A DNA stretch of 64,000 nucleotides from Clostridiales bacterium (GTDB lineage Bacteria > Bacillota > Clostridia > Oscillospirales > CAG-272): contig DPGD01000042.1 in assembly GCA_003522145.1 (NCBI GenBank), forward strand, positions 1 to 64,000, given 5' to 3'. The notes beneath the pieces are model-generated. The model was not told the origin of the DNA. It saw only the letters and a list, made by a program, of their open reading frames with translations, and ran no database searches. The position numbers and the translations under genes are program-made. Positions 8,366-15,877 of this stretch are shown piece after piece. Positions within the stretch are counted from its first letter, which is position 1, and each line of letters begins with the position of its first letter.

Positions 8366-10075
8366 TTATCCGATTTTGAAATCAAAAACCTGATTTTCCA
8401 CCGTTCCAACCGTTTCCAGACCGATCACCTCGTTTTTGGTCAGCGCACTGTTGGAAAGGAAGGCGGCATGACAGAGGATTCCGACATCGGTCACATTCAG
8501 AGAACGCACTCCGGCATTGTAGAACGCGCCCATTCCGACCTCCTGCACGCCGGTCAGATCCACGACGCCCAGGGAGGTGCGTCCGAAGGCGCTCTCGGAG
8601 ATGATTTCAAACGGCCGGAAGTTCACATTTTTGACCCCGCTGTAGGCAAAGGCGGAAATGCGCACCACCCGCAGTTCCGGGGACAAGGGAATATCCTCAA
8701 CCTTGGTGTTGGAAAAAGCCTTACCGCCCACATCGGTAAATACGCCTTCAAAATGGAGTGTCTTGAAGGAGGAGCATCCCGAAAAGGCCGCTTCGCCTAC
8801 CCTTACGGTGTCGGCAAGCAGAGTCAGCTCTTCTAAGGAGCTGTCTAAGAAGGCGTTCAGAAAAATATCCTTACAGGTAGAGGGAAGAGTGACCTTCCGA
8901 ATATTCTTGTTTTCCTTGAAGCATTCCTTGTCAATGCCTACCACGGTGTAGGAGCCGATCTTTTCGGGCACATTCACTTCTGCAGAAACGCCTCTGTATT
9001 TGGTGATCCTTGCGGTGTTGTCGGTGTAGATGCTGTAGGTAAAGTCTCCCGAAACCTGTCCCCTTTTGGTGCAATAGGGCATTTTGGAGGCCTTATCCGT
9101 GTATTGATAGCGTATATTCAGGGTGGCATAGCCCATATCGGTGAGCAGGTGCCTGTAAAGAGACAGTTGCTGTGCCTGCGCTCTGCTTCCCATGAACACA
9201 ATGTGGGTCAGATTGCTGAACTGGTTTTCATTTACCTCAAACTGAACGACCGAAGAGGGAACCCGCATGGTAATCAGCTGCTCGGAGGCAAAGCTTCCGG
9301 AGCCGATTGTCCGGACGCTTGCGGGAATTTCCAAGAAGAACAGTCTGTTGTGGGTAAAATTGTCCTTGCCGACCGTTTCGATCCCGTAGGAAAGATTCAG
9401 GGTCTTCAGGCTCCAGCCGTCAAAGGCATGATCTCCGATGTGGCGCACCGAGGAGGAAATGCTGATGGTTTCGGCATCCTTCAGAATCCGGAAGGCGTTG
9501 TCGCCGATGGAGGTGATCCCGTTGTAGACCACAATGCTGTGTACGGCCTTATTGTAGCCGGAAAAATAACTTTCCTCATCCGCCGGAAAGTCCGGGATCA
9601 CGCCGATACCGGAAACCGCCAGTTCTCCGTTGTCATACAGCTTCCACACCACCTGACTGTTTTCATACTGTCCGCTGATGACAAGGGAAGGCTCCGCCTT
9701 TTCGCAGTAGATGCACTTCCGGTCCTTGTATTGATGGCCGTAGGCAGGGATGATCTTTCCGGTGCTTTCAAGAATGGCTCCGCAGTCGGTGCATTTCAGC
9801 CGATTCTCATAGCCGTCGGTGGTGCAGGTGGCATTCACTTTGGCTACTCCCTCGGTGTGGGGATGAGTACACCAGTCCGCCACAGGTGTCGGAAGCTCGG
9901 TGCCAGAAGTATCCGGTGACACAGAGGGCGTGTCGGAAGGAGGACCGGAGGGACTTGTCTGAGCGTTCGGATCCTTTGTCGCATTCTGGGCGCAGGAGGT
10001 GAAAAGAAGGGTCAGCGCAAGAAAAAATGCGGTGCCCCAAGCCCATGCTCTCCGAAAAGAATGATTGTTTTTCAT
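8366..10075 (-). CDS. BspA-like leucine-rich-repeat lipoprotein
   Basis: A 569-residue lipoprotein with a signal peptide and lipobox FTSC (Cys28), then a Ser/Thr/Pro-rich spacer. Residues about 68-130 hold a cysteine-rich module (CTHPH...CTTDGYENRLKCTDCG...YGHQYKDRKCIYC) common in clostridial surface proteins and suggestive of metal-stabilised folding. The rest consists of LRR_5/BspA-type repeats: 'ITSIGDNAFRIL', 'VRHIGDHAFDGW', 'VRTIGSGSFAS', 'VRVGEAAFSGCSSFKTL', 'VVRISAFAYSG' and others. BspA-like proteins are typically adhesins or host-contact proteins; this role is inferred. The gene has its own consensus promoter. Confidence 0.9.
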   Translation of the reverse strand: MKNNHSFRRAWAWGTAFFLALTLLFTSCAQNATKDPNAQTSPSGPPSDTPSVSPDTSGTELPTPVADWCTHPHTEGVAKVNATCTTDGYENRLKCTDCGAILESTGKIIPAYGHQYKDRKCIYCEKAEPSLVISGQYENSQVVWKLYDNGELAVSGIGVIPDFPADEESYFSGYNKAVHSIVVYNGITSIGDNAFRILKDAETISISSSVRHIGDHAFDGWSLKTLNLSYGIETVGKDNFTHNRLFFLEIPASVRTIGSGSFASEQLITMRVPSSVVQFEVNENQFSNLTHIVFMGSRAQAQQLSLYRHLLTDMGYATLNIRYQYTDKASKMPYCTKRGQVSGDFTYSIYTDNTARITKYRGVSAEVNVPEKIGSYTVVGIDKECFKENKNIRKVTLPSTCKDIFLNAFLDSSLEELTLLADTVRVGEAAFSGCSSFKTLHFEGVFTDVGGKAFSNTKVEDIPLSPELRVVRISAFAYSGVKNVNFRPFEIISESAFGRTSLGVVDLTGVQEVGMGAFYNAGVRSLNVTDVGILCHAAFLSNSALTKNEVIGLETVGTVENQVFDFKIG

Positions 10076-10158
10076 AAAACATACCTGCTTTTTATAAAAA
10101 AGTATTTTTACTCCTGAAAAAAGTCTGCTCCCGAAAGACGGTTCCGTAAGACCCTCCG

Positions 10159-10187
10159 ATTATACCATAGATTCTTCCTTTTGTCAA
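10159..10187 (-). promoter_or_regulatory. Sigma-A promoter of the BspA-like gene
   Basis: On the minus strand, TTGACA (10182-10187) and TATAAT (10159-10164) are separated by 17 bases, about 85 bp upstream of the ATG. The match is a perfect consensus. Confidence 0.9.
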
Positions 10188-10344
10188 ATTGTGCAAAAGA
10201 GCGCTCTGCCCCTTCTTTGTACAGCCGCTTTTGGGGCCTTTTGCAGTTTTTGTCGGGAGATTCCTGCAGATTCGCCCAAGCCGGAGAACACCGACTTTCA
10301 GGCAGAATACAGAAAAAGAGCCGGAAAAAATAAAATAAAAAAAG

Positions 10345-10366
10345 AAAAGCCGCCGAAGCGACCTTT
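10345..10366 (-). terminator. Terminator of the tRNA-Thr gene
   Basis: On the minus strand a 9-bp stem (AAAGGTCGC / GCGGCTTTT, including two G-U pairs) closes a TTCG tetraloop and is followed by a long T-rich run. It lies 9 bases after the tRNA CCA end. A close relative of this hairpin is at 14834-14851. Confidence 0.8.
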
Positions 10367-10374
10367 CCTTTTGC

Positions 10375-10450
<76 letters not shown>

Positions 10451-10467
10451 GCCCCGACGCAAGCAGT

Positions 10468-10496
10468 ATTATAGCAAGTTCCCGTTCTTTTGTCAA
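10468..10496 (-). promoter_or_regulatory. Sigma-A promoter of tRNA-Thr
   Basis: On the minus strand, TTGACA (10491-10496), 17 bases, then TATAAT (10468-10473), 17 bp before the mature tRNA 5' end. Confidence 0.92.
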
Positions 10497-10578
10497 GGGG
10501 TATTTCAAAAAAATTTAAAAAAACCGGAAATGCGGTGGAAGAGACTGTTTGCAGGGGATGCTTGTTCTCCGATACTCA

Positions 10579-11295
10579 TCATTTCTTTTGGAGTACGATC
10601 GAAATGAAATTCAGATAGTTTCCGCCGCCTGCCTCCATGGACTTCCGATCGCCCACAGCGTATTCATTTTCCTGCTTGAGCCAGTCGGCCCAGACCTCCT
10701 CGTTGCTCTCCATTTCCTTGACGGAAAGAACCTTTGCTCCCTTGCACTTGCCCACCGTCCTGCTCCAGTATTCCGTATCGTGCATATAGTCCATCTGCTC
10801 CGGCGTCCAGGAAAGCAAAAGCTCTTGGGGCAAATGGTCGTGACAGTCTTTTTTCATGCCGGGAATGGCAATGTAAATAAAACCGCCGCTTTTGACGAAG
10901 GGCAGGAGCTTGCCGTCCAGATAGCGCTCGTCTCTTCCGAAGTAGTTATAGGAGTCCACACTGACAACGGCATCAAAAAAGTCTTTTTCAAAGGGCAGGT
11001 CGGAGGCATCGGCCTTGACGGGAATGATCTGTTCCTGCTTCAATCCCATAGCGTCAAAGAATTTCCGGTTTTCCCGGGGATCGCTCCACAAATCTGCGGC
11101 ATATACGGTGAAGCCGTATTCCTTGGCTAAAAAGACGCTGGTCAGTCCTTCGCCGCTTCCTAAATCGCAAACAACCGCTTTTTCCGGGATGCGGTGGTTC
11201 AAAAGCAATTCTTCTTCCAGCTTTACGGGATTGGGCCCCATCATTTTTTTCTGCAGGGCAGGGGTGTTGTATTTTTCACTTCGGATATACTTCAT
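10579..11295 (-). CDS. Class I SAM-dependent methyltransferase
   Basis: A 238-residue Rossmann-fold methyltransferase. Motif I is 'VVCDLGSGEGLTSVFLAKEYGF', followed by 'VYAADLW', the acidic residue that binds the SAM ribose. 'DASDLPFEKDFFDAVVSVDSY' is motif II/III and 'GKLLPFVKSGGFIYIAIPG' a later strand. The start is the ATG of MKYIRS with a GGAGAA ribosome binding site; an in-frame extension of 19 codons overlaps the preceding gene and is rejected. It is the second gene of an operon, 20 bp after the tetR gene, so it is probably induced by the ligand sensed by that repressor. The methyl acceptor is not evident. Confidence 0.88.
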   Translation of the reverse strand: MKYIRSEKYNTPALQKKMMGPNPVKLEEELLLNHRIPEKAVVCDLGSGEGLTSVFLAKEYGFTVYAADLWSDPRENRKFFDAMGLKQEQIIPVKADASDLPFEKDFFDAVVSVDSYNYFGRDERYLDGKLLPFVKSGGFIYIAIPGMKKDCHDHLPQELLLSWTPEQMDYMHDTEYWSRTVGKCKGAKVLSVKEMESNEEVWADWLKQENEYAVGDRKSMEAGGGNYLNFISIVLQKK

Positions 11296-11315
11296 TTTCG
11301 GTTCTCCTTCTCTTT

Positions 11316-11936
11316 TTAAAAACGATCCCCGGCGTTGTTGCGGAAAAAACATTCAATATGCTGATTCAGCAATCGGCCGAGAGTCTCTTTCTCCTTTGAC
11401 GAATCGGATATACTCACCAGCAAATAGAGCGGAGCATAAAATTCAAGGGCAAGCTGTCGGGGATTTGCCTCCTTGAGAAGCCCCTTTTGCATCATTTGGA
11501 CGAAGATGTCTTCCATATACGCCACCGGGCCGGCGGTCAGGCAATTGCGGTACAACTCCGCCATCTCGGCGTTGCGGTACTGCTCTAAAGTCAGCATTTT
11601 CCGGAAATCGGAGGCGAAGCGGTCCCGGGACCAGAACTCGAACTGAGAAATCGTATATTTTTTGATGCTTTCAATGGACACCCTCCGATAGTCCTCCGGC
11701 CCTGCCTCGTAGGTTTCCTTCGGAACTTCATATTCTCCGGCCCTTTGGGCGTCGATCTGGTACATGCGCTCCACGATGCTGTCAAAAACAGCACGCTTGT
11801 TCCTGTAATGTTTATACAGCGCTCCTTTGGTGATGCCCAGCTCTGCGGCAATCCTACTGACCGAAACGGCCTCATAGCCGTCTCTTGCAAACAGGCGCAG
11901 GGCGGTTTGCAGGATGGTTTCTTTGGTATCGGACAT
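11316..11936 (-). CDS. TetR/AcrR-family transcriptional repressor
   Basis: A 206-residue TetR-type regulator. The N-terminal helix-turn-helix is clear ('ILQTALRLFARDGYEAVSVSRIAAELGITKGALYKHYRNKRAVFDSIV', residues about 7-55), followed by an all-helical ligand-binding domain. The ATG of MSDTKE is used; a long open extension upstream covers the promoter and operators and cannot be coding in the same transcript. Its promoter contains two near-identical 16-bp palindromes at 11954 and 11980, so direct autorepression and joint control of the methyltransferase are inferred. The inducer is unknown. Confidence 0.93.
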   Translation of the reverse strand: MSDTKETILQTALRLFARDGYEAVSVSRIAAELGITKGALYKHYRNKRAVFDSIVERMYQIDAQRAGEYEVPKETYEAGPEDYRRVSIESIKKYTISQFEFWSRDRFASDFRKMLTLEQYRNAEMAELYRNCLTAGPVAYMEDIFVQMMQKGLLKEANPRQLALEFYAPLYLLVSISDSSKEKETLGRLLNQHIECFFRNNAGDRF

Positions 11937-11953
11937 TCCGGAATCCTCACTTG

Positions 11954-12002
11954 GTGAACGATCGTTTACTAACAGTATAGTGAACGGTCGTTTACTTGTC
12001 AA
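11954..12002 (-). promoter_or_regulatory. Autoregulated tetR promoter with two TetR operators
   Basis: On the minus strand, -35 TTGACA (11997-12002) and -10 TATACT (11974-11979) are 17 bases apart. The 16-bp palindrome GTGAACGGTCGTTTAC (11980-11995) fills the spacer, and GTGAACGATCGTTTAC (11954-11969) lies just after the -10. The two differ at one central base. They are placed so that bound repressor would block RNA polymerase. Confidence 0.88.
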
Positions 12003-12064
12003 GAGGATTTTGGAAAAAAGCAGGCAGAATTTATAAATTTTTTCGGTCGTTCCGGAAAACATCG

Positions 12065-12100
12065 AACCGGCGGCAGAGCTTTGACCCTCTGCCGCCGGTT
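12065..12100 (-). terminator. Strong hairpin after the HprK-like gene
   Basis: A 14-bp perfect stem (AACCGGCGGCAGAG / CTCTGCCGCCGGTT) with an 8-base loop lies between the tetR promoter and the end of the HprK-like gene. The T-run is short on both strands, so termination is inferred from stem strength and position. Nothing else is recognised in 12003-12258. Confidence 0.6.
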
Positions 12101-12258
12101 TTGTATGCGGGAAGTATTCTTTTTGGCGTGGAATAAATGCTTTGATGTTTTCCCTTCTTCCTGTCCGTTCCAAAGGTGTTTTGGAGCAGTGCCCCTCTTG
12201 TTCACGGGGAATCAAAGAGCGTATTCCTCTTCAAAGAGAACCTTGTTGAAAAAGGAAC

Positions 12259-12987
12259 TCAGATTTGGGTGCCGGTCAGGGTGCGGAAAGACAGTTCGGC
12301 GGCTTCTTCTGAAATGTTGCAGGAAAGAAGATACAGAGGCGCCGAGAAGAGCAGTCGGTCGGTCAGCTTCAGCATTCCGGTCAGAAGTGCGGGCTCCTTG
12401 GGAAAAAGAATCTGTTGCAATGCTCTGGAAGAGCCTTCTTCAGGTGTCAGCCGACGGATGCGGTTCTGCGGGCTTTGCTCCAGAAAACAGATGCCCCGAA
12501 GCTCCCCGGAAATGTTGTTCTGCCAGCCTTCCTTTCCCGCCCAGGGGGTGCCGTATACCCGGAAGGTTCCCTCTTGAGTCAGCCGTAAAATGGGCTTGTC
12601 GCCGTTGATGACGGCCAGTTCTTTGCCGAAACGGCGCATCCACAAGCGAAGGTGGGTGGATTTGCCGGTACCGCTGGGGGCAGAGAAGATGTAGGCGCTG
12701 TCTCCCTGTTTCACAGCGGCGGAATGAAAGAGAAAGGCGTTGTAGCGGGGAAGCTCCAGACAGATTTTTCTATAAAGACAGACACTTTCACAATAGCCCA
12801 TCAAGTCCGGGATCGTGTTTTTCAGTTCTTCGGTGCATTTGGAAAGCTCCTCTGCCAGCTCTTTTTCGCCTGCCGAAACGGTGAATACGGGTGCTTCGGA
12901 AGAGAAATAGTCCGCACATTGCTTCCGGACGAATGCGTAGCGATGGTCAATGCCGATGGGGACTCCGGCAAGAAGAATGGAGAACAT
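12259..12987 (-). CDS. HprK/PEPCK-like P-loop protein (orphan)
   Basis: A 242-residue protein resembling the HPr-kinase C-terminal / ATP-type PEP-carboxykinase fold. It has 'FHSAAVKQGDSAYIFSAPSGTGKSTHLRLW' with the P-loop APSGTGKST at about 103-111, then 'VINGDKPILR' and 'YGTPWAGKEGWQNN'. These blocks match the stand-alone 'HprK-like serine kinase' or ScmC-type proteins often seen in peptide-modification clusters. True HPr kinases are longer and carry other signature motifs, so kinase activity on HPr should not be assumed. No modified-peptide precursor, PqqD domain or radical SAM gene is adjacent. An AAGGAAG ribosome binding site precedes the ATG. Confidence 0.7.
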   Translation of the reverse strand: MFSILLAGVPIGIDHRYAFVRKQCADYFSSEAPVFTVSAGEKELAEELSKCTEELKNTIPDLMGYCESVCLYRKICLELPRYNAFLFHSAAVKQGDSAYIFSAPSGTGKSTHLRLWMRRFGKELAVINGDKPILRLTQEGTFRVYGTPWAGKEGWQNNISGELRGICFLEQSPQNRIRRLTPEEGSSRALQQILFPKEPALLTGMLKLTDRLLFSAPLYLLSCNISEEAAELSFRTLTGTQI

Positions 12988-13022
12988 ACAGATTTCTTCC
13001 TTTCAAAATGAGATTCAACGAG

Positions 13023-13051
13023 AGTATACCATATTTTTTAGCATTTGTCAC
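13023..13051 (-). promoter_or_regulatory. Promoter of the HprK-like gene
   Basis: On the minus strand, GTGACA (13046-13051), 17 bases, TATACT (13023-13028), about 35 bp upstream of the ATG. Confidence 0.75.
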
Positions 13052-13070
13052 CGGAAATTCGGATTTTTTC

Positions 13071-13099
13071 TTGCTTTTCCAAAAAAAAGAGGGTATAAT
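13071..13099 (+). promoter_or_regulatory. Promoter of birA
   Basis: TTGCTT (13071-13076), 17 bases, TATAAT (13094-13099). It lies about 145 bp before the birA ATG, giving a long repeat-containing leader. Confidence 0.75.
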
Positions 13100-13145
13100 T
13101 CAAGGGAAGAGGGCTTTCCGGCAGGGGAAAAGAGTCCTTCTTCGG

Positions 13146-13216
13146 AAAAGGCCGGAATATCCGGCGGAAAAACCGGAACACACGGTGGGAAAGAAGCCGG
13201 AACAACGGCGGAAAGG
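13146..13216 (+). repeat. Degenerate tandem repeat in the birA leader
   Basis: About three and a half units of 21-22 bp, each with the pattern AAA-n-CCGGAA-n4-CGG-n-GG. The units start near 13147, 13168 and 13190, and a partial one near 13212. Each can form a small CCG/CGG hairpin. The block lies inside the untranslated leader between promoter and ribosome binding site. Confidence 0.6.
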
Positions 13217-13242
13217 GCCGCAGGGGGTCTTGGGAGGCAACA

Positions 13243-14217
13243 ATGTCACTGAAAGAAGAAATACTCTACAATCTGGAATGCGCACGGCGGGAGGACCGGG
13301 AGCTTTCCGGCGAGGAATTGGCGGGGAAGCTGGGCGTGAGCCGGATGGCGGTCTGTAAGGCGGTCAATACTCTGCGCGAGGAAGGTGTGGAAATATCCTC
13401 CCGGCGGGGAGGGGGCTACCGGATGGCTCGGCAGGACCTTTTGTCAGAGGGGCGGGTCCGGGCTCATCTGCCGGGAGAATGTATGGGCTTGAAGATCACG
13501 GTTTACGGAGAGACCGACTCCACCAACAAACGGGCAAAGCTCTTTGCGGAAGAAGGAAATTTCACAGGGGAAGCTCTTTTTGTTGCCGACAGCCAAACGG
13601 CAGGCAGAGGGCGCCTGGGCAGAAGCTTCTATTCGCCGGCATCTACGGGGCTGTACCTTTCCTACCTTTTTTCTTCAGAGGCTCCCTTACAGACTCTGAC
13701 GGCGGTTACGCCCTATGCCGCTGTTTCGGTGGCCAAGATTCTGGAGCGTTATACCGAAAAGAAGATCCTTATAAAATGGGTCAATGACCTGTACAGCGAG
13801 GGAAGAAAGGTCTGCGGGATTCTGACCGAAGCCCTGACCTCTCTGGAATCGGGAGGAGATAACCGGGTGGTGGTGGGCATCGGCATCAATCTGAACACCG
13901 AGATTTTTCCCGAAGAGCTGTCCGAAAAGGCCGGATCCCTTGGATGCAGACCCGACCGATCTATTCTGGCGGCAGAGATCGCTTCCCGGCTCCATGCCTT
14001 TGCCCGAGAGCCCTGGAAACGCACCTTTATGCAAGAATATACCCGTCGTTCCATGGTTTTAGGAAGACGGGTGGTTCTGGACTGTTGGGGCGCCCGGACC
14101 GAAGGGGTGGCGGTGGGCTTTGACGAAAACGGAGGGCTGTTTCTGGACACCGGCAAGGGCGAACCGGAGTTGTTTACAGGAGGGGAGATTTCTCTCCGGC
14201 TTTCCGGGAAAGAGTAA
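13243..14217 (+). CDS. birA: Bifunctional biotin-protein ligase / biotin repressor BirA
   Basis: A 324-residue BirA with an N-terminal winged helix ('LAGKLGVSRMAVCKAVNTLREEGVEISSRRGGGYRM', residues about 25-62) and a ligase domain. The ligase shows the biotin/ATP motif GRGRLGR (121-127) and the lysine-containing ILIKWVND segment (Lys178), then a small C-terminal SH3-like domain. It forms biotinyl-5'-AMP and transfers biotin to carboxylase carrier domains; with the co-repressor it binds biotin operators. A matching operator lies in front of bioY, the convergent neighbour, whose 3' end overlaps birA by 44 bp. The ATG has a GGGAGG ribosome binding site. Confidence 0.97.
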   Translation: MSLKEEILYNLECARREDRELSGEELAGKLGVSRMAVCKAVNTLREEGVEISSRRGGGYRMARQDLLSEGRVRAHLPGECMGLKITVYGETDSTNKRAKLFAEEGNFTGEALFVADSQTAGRGRLGRSFYSPASTGLYLSYLFSSEAPLQTLTAVTPYAAVSVAKILERYTEKKILIKWVNDLYSEGRKVCGILTEALTSLESGGDNRVVVGIGINLNTEIFPEELSEKAGSLGCRPDRSILAAEIASRLHAFAREPWKRTFMQEYTRRSMVLGRRVVLDCWGARTEGVAVGFDENGGLFLDTGKGEPELFTGGEISLRLSGKE

Positions 14218-14755
14218 ATTTCGGATAGATCATCGGCCTCAGCCGTGTTACAAGGATGGCAGAAAGGATGACCTTGGCGCAGTCCGGCAGAATGTAGGGA
14301 ATCACTGCGGAAAGAAGGATGTATGAAAGACCCTTATCGGGCATATAGATATACAACCCTATGGTGCCTGCAAGGTAGCAAACAAGCACTTCTCCCACGA
14401 ATAAGAGCAGAATATGGTAGAATTTCGGCTTTTTCAGAGCTTTTAAGGGTAGGGAAATCAACAGGAACGATGGCAGGAATCCAAGGAGAAATCCGCCGGT
14501 GGGCCCGAAAAGGGCGCCTATCCCCCCCTGAAATCCGGCAAAGACCGGAACGCCCAAAGCCCCTAAAAGAAGGTAGGCAAGAATGGAAGCAAAAGCATAG
14601 ACGAGGGGAAATAACCCGGAAATCAGAAGAACGGCGAAAAGCTGAAGGGTGAATTTCAGATCTCCGAAGGTCAGGGTAATGAAGGCGCAAACGGCAATCA
14701 GTGCCGTGCCTAAGGCGGTCATGGTCAGGGGAAACAGAGTGCGTTTGATTTTCAT
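14174..14755 (-). CDS. bioY: Biotin transporter substrate-binding subunit BioY
   Basis: A 193-residue membrane protein of the BioY family, the S-component of ECF-type biotin importers. Typical features are six hydrophobic segments and the block 'LGALGVPVFAGFQGGIGALFGPTGGFLLGFLPS' after the third one. No bioM or bioN (ECF energy module) gene is nearby, so it probably shares an EcfAAT module encoded elsewhere. The start is the ATG of MKIKRT, with AAAGGA 10 bases upstream. A BirA-type palindrome overlaps its promoter, so expression should be repressed when biotin is plentiful. The gene is tail-to-tail with birA with a 44-bp overlap. Confidence 0.95.
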   Translation of the reverse strand: MKIKRTLFPLTMTALGTALIAVCAFITLTFGDLKFTLQLFAVLLISGLFPLVYAFASILAYLLLGALGVPVFAGFQGGIGALFGPTGGFLLGFLPSFLLISLPLKALKKPKFYHILLLFVGEVLVCYLAGTIGLYIYMPDKGLSYILLSAVIPYILPDCAKVILSAILVTRLRPMIYPKFTLSRKAGEKSPLL

Positions 14756-14787
14756 ACAGAGCAAATCCTTTCAATTGGTAAAATTCA

Positions 14788-14818
14788 TTGTAAACTGTAT
14801 AGAAAGTTTGGTTTACAA
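14788..14818 (-). promoter_or_regulatory. BirA operator overlapping the bioY promoter
   Basis: Inverted half-sites TTGTAAACT (14788-14796) and GGTTTACAA (14810-14818) are separated by 13 bases. This matches the layout of Firmicute biotin operators (TTGTwAACC-spacer-GGTTwACAA). A -10-like TATACA on the minus strand (14796-14801) lies inside it, so binding would block transcription. Confidence 0.85.
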
Positions 14819-14833
14819 ACAGGGGAAAAGGGA

Positions 14834-14851
14834 AGGCCGCCGGAGCGACCT
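14834..14851 (-). terminator. Terminator of the small membrane protein gene
   Basis: On the minus strand, stem AGGTCGC/GCGGCCT around a TCCG loop, followed by a pyrimidine-rich run. Same hairpin type as the tRNA-Thr terminator at 10345. Confidence 0.6.
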
Positions 14852-14865
14852 GATGGGAAAGACGG

Positions 14866-15102
14866 TCAGAACCTGCAGTTTATGGAGCATCCTTCGGATT
14901 TTTCATCGGAGCCGACGGAAAGCAGGTCTTCCTCGTCAAAGGAACCGAAATCGGTATCTTTATTCAGTGTGGACAGCGCCTTTCTATACTTTTTCAGAAT
15001 CAGACAAACAGTCAGACTGATCGTTGCAAGAATACCGAGTATTCCCAAAAAAATCACCAGAGGCTTCAGAATTCTTCTGCTTTCTTCTTCTTGACTGGTC
15101 AT
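14866..15102 (-). CDS. Small single-pass membrane protein, unknown
   Basis: A 78-residue protein with a charged N-terminus, one hydrophobic segment (about residues 12-36, PLVIFLGILGILATISLTVC), a basic stretch (KKYRK) that should lie on the cytosolic side, and an acidic tail (DTDFGSFDEEDLL) ending in two cysteines. An AAGGCGG element lies upstream of the ATG and a terminator follows, which supports a real gene. No family is recognised. Its position between bioY and coaE gives no functional hint. Confidence 0.65.
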   Translation of the reverse strand: MTSQEEESRRILKPLVIFLGILGILATISLTVCLILKKYRKALSTLNKDTDFGSFDEEDLLSVGSDEKSEGCSINCRF

Positions 15103-15234
15103 AGGAGGTACCGCCTTTCAAACATTTTCTGATTACAGTATAGCATATTTTTTCCAAACTGTACAGACAAAAAATGAATTTTTTTGAAAAATATTGTTCC
15201 GGAACATTTTTTGGCGAAAGACCGAAAAATCCGG

Positions 15235-15263
15235 TTGACAAATTGAGAAAAGAAAATTATACT
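15235..15263 (+). promoter_or_regulatory. Sigma-A promoter of the coaE operon
   Basis: TTGACA (15235-15240), 17 bases, TATACT (15258-15263). The first in-frame TTG at 15263 shares its first base with the last base of the -10, so translation must begin further downstream. Confidence 0.9.
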
Positions 15264-15286
15264 TGAGAAAGAGAGGAGCGGCGGCA

Positions 15287-15877
15287 TTGATTAGAATCGG
15301 ATTGACAGGGCCAAGCGGCAGTGGGAAAGGTTATATTTCCAGCCTGCTTGCCAAAAGGGGAGTTCCCACATTGGATTGTGACCGCGTGGTGCATACGCTT
15401 TATCAGGACGAAAGCTTTGTGCAAGTGCTTTCCATGGCCTTTGGCGTGGATCTGTCGGCGCCGGACGGCTCGGTGAACCGGAAAAGGCTGGGGGAGATCG
15501 TCTACAACGATCCGGAAGCCATGAAAAAGCTGGCAAATCTGGTTTACCCTCCGGTGCGGCAAAGGTGCTTGGGGTACCTTGAAAAGGCCGAGGAGGTCGG
15601 TTATTCGGCGGCGGCGGTGGATGCCCCCCAGCTTTTTGAAGCCGGCTTTGAAAAGGACTATGATTGCATCCTCTGCGTGACGGCTCCCGAAGAGGAGCGG
15701 TTGCGGCGTATTGTTTTGCGGGACGGAATCTCCGCAGAGCAGGCAAAGCTGCGCATGAAGAATCAGAAAACCGAAGAGGAATACAGGATGAGAAGCGATT
15801 TTGTCCTGAACAACGGAGCAGATGACCGCCCGGAAGAGACGCTTGCGCAGATTTTAGGAAAGATGGGTATCCGATGA
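15287..15877 (+). CDS. coaE: Dephospho-CoA kinase CoaE
   Basis: A 196-residue P-loop kinase catalysing the last step of coenzyme A synthesis, phosphorylation of dephospho-CoA at the 3'-hydroxyl. It begins MIRIGLTGPSGSGKG (P-loop residues 8-15, where many homologues have GGIASGKS). It continues with 'LDCDRVVHTLY' (acceptor-site Asp), 'RKRLGEIVYNDPEAMKKLANLVYPPV' and 'VDAPQLFEAGFEKDYD'. The start is TTG at 15287, with GGAG 10 bases upstream. The stop overlaps the next gene's start as ATGA, so the two are translationally coupled. Confidence 0.95.
   Translation: MIRIGLTGPSGSGKGYISSLLAKRGVPTLDCDRVVHTLYQDESFVQVLSMAFGVDLSAPDGSVNRKRLGEIVYNDPEAMKKLANLVYPPVRQRCLGYLEKAEEVGYSAAAVDAPQLFEAGFEKDYDCILCVTAPEEERLRRIVLRDGISAEQAKLRMKNQKTEEEYRMRSDFVLNNGADDRPEETLAQILGKMGIR

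Noticed and set aside
15263..15286. Upstream TTG start for coaE
   Set aside because: The codon overlaps the -10 box, so the transcript begins after it.
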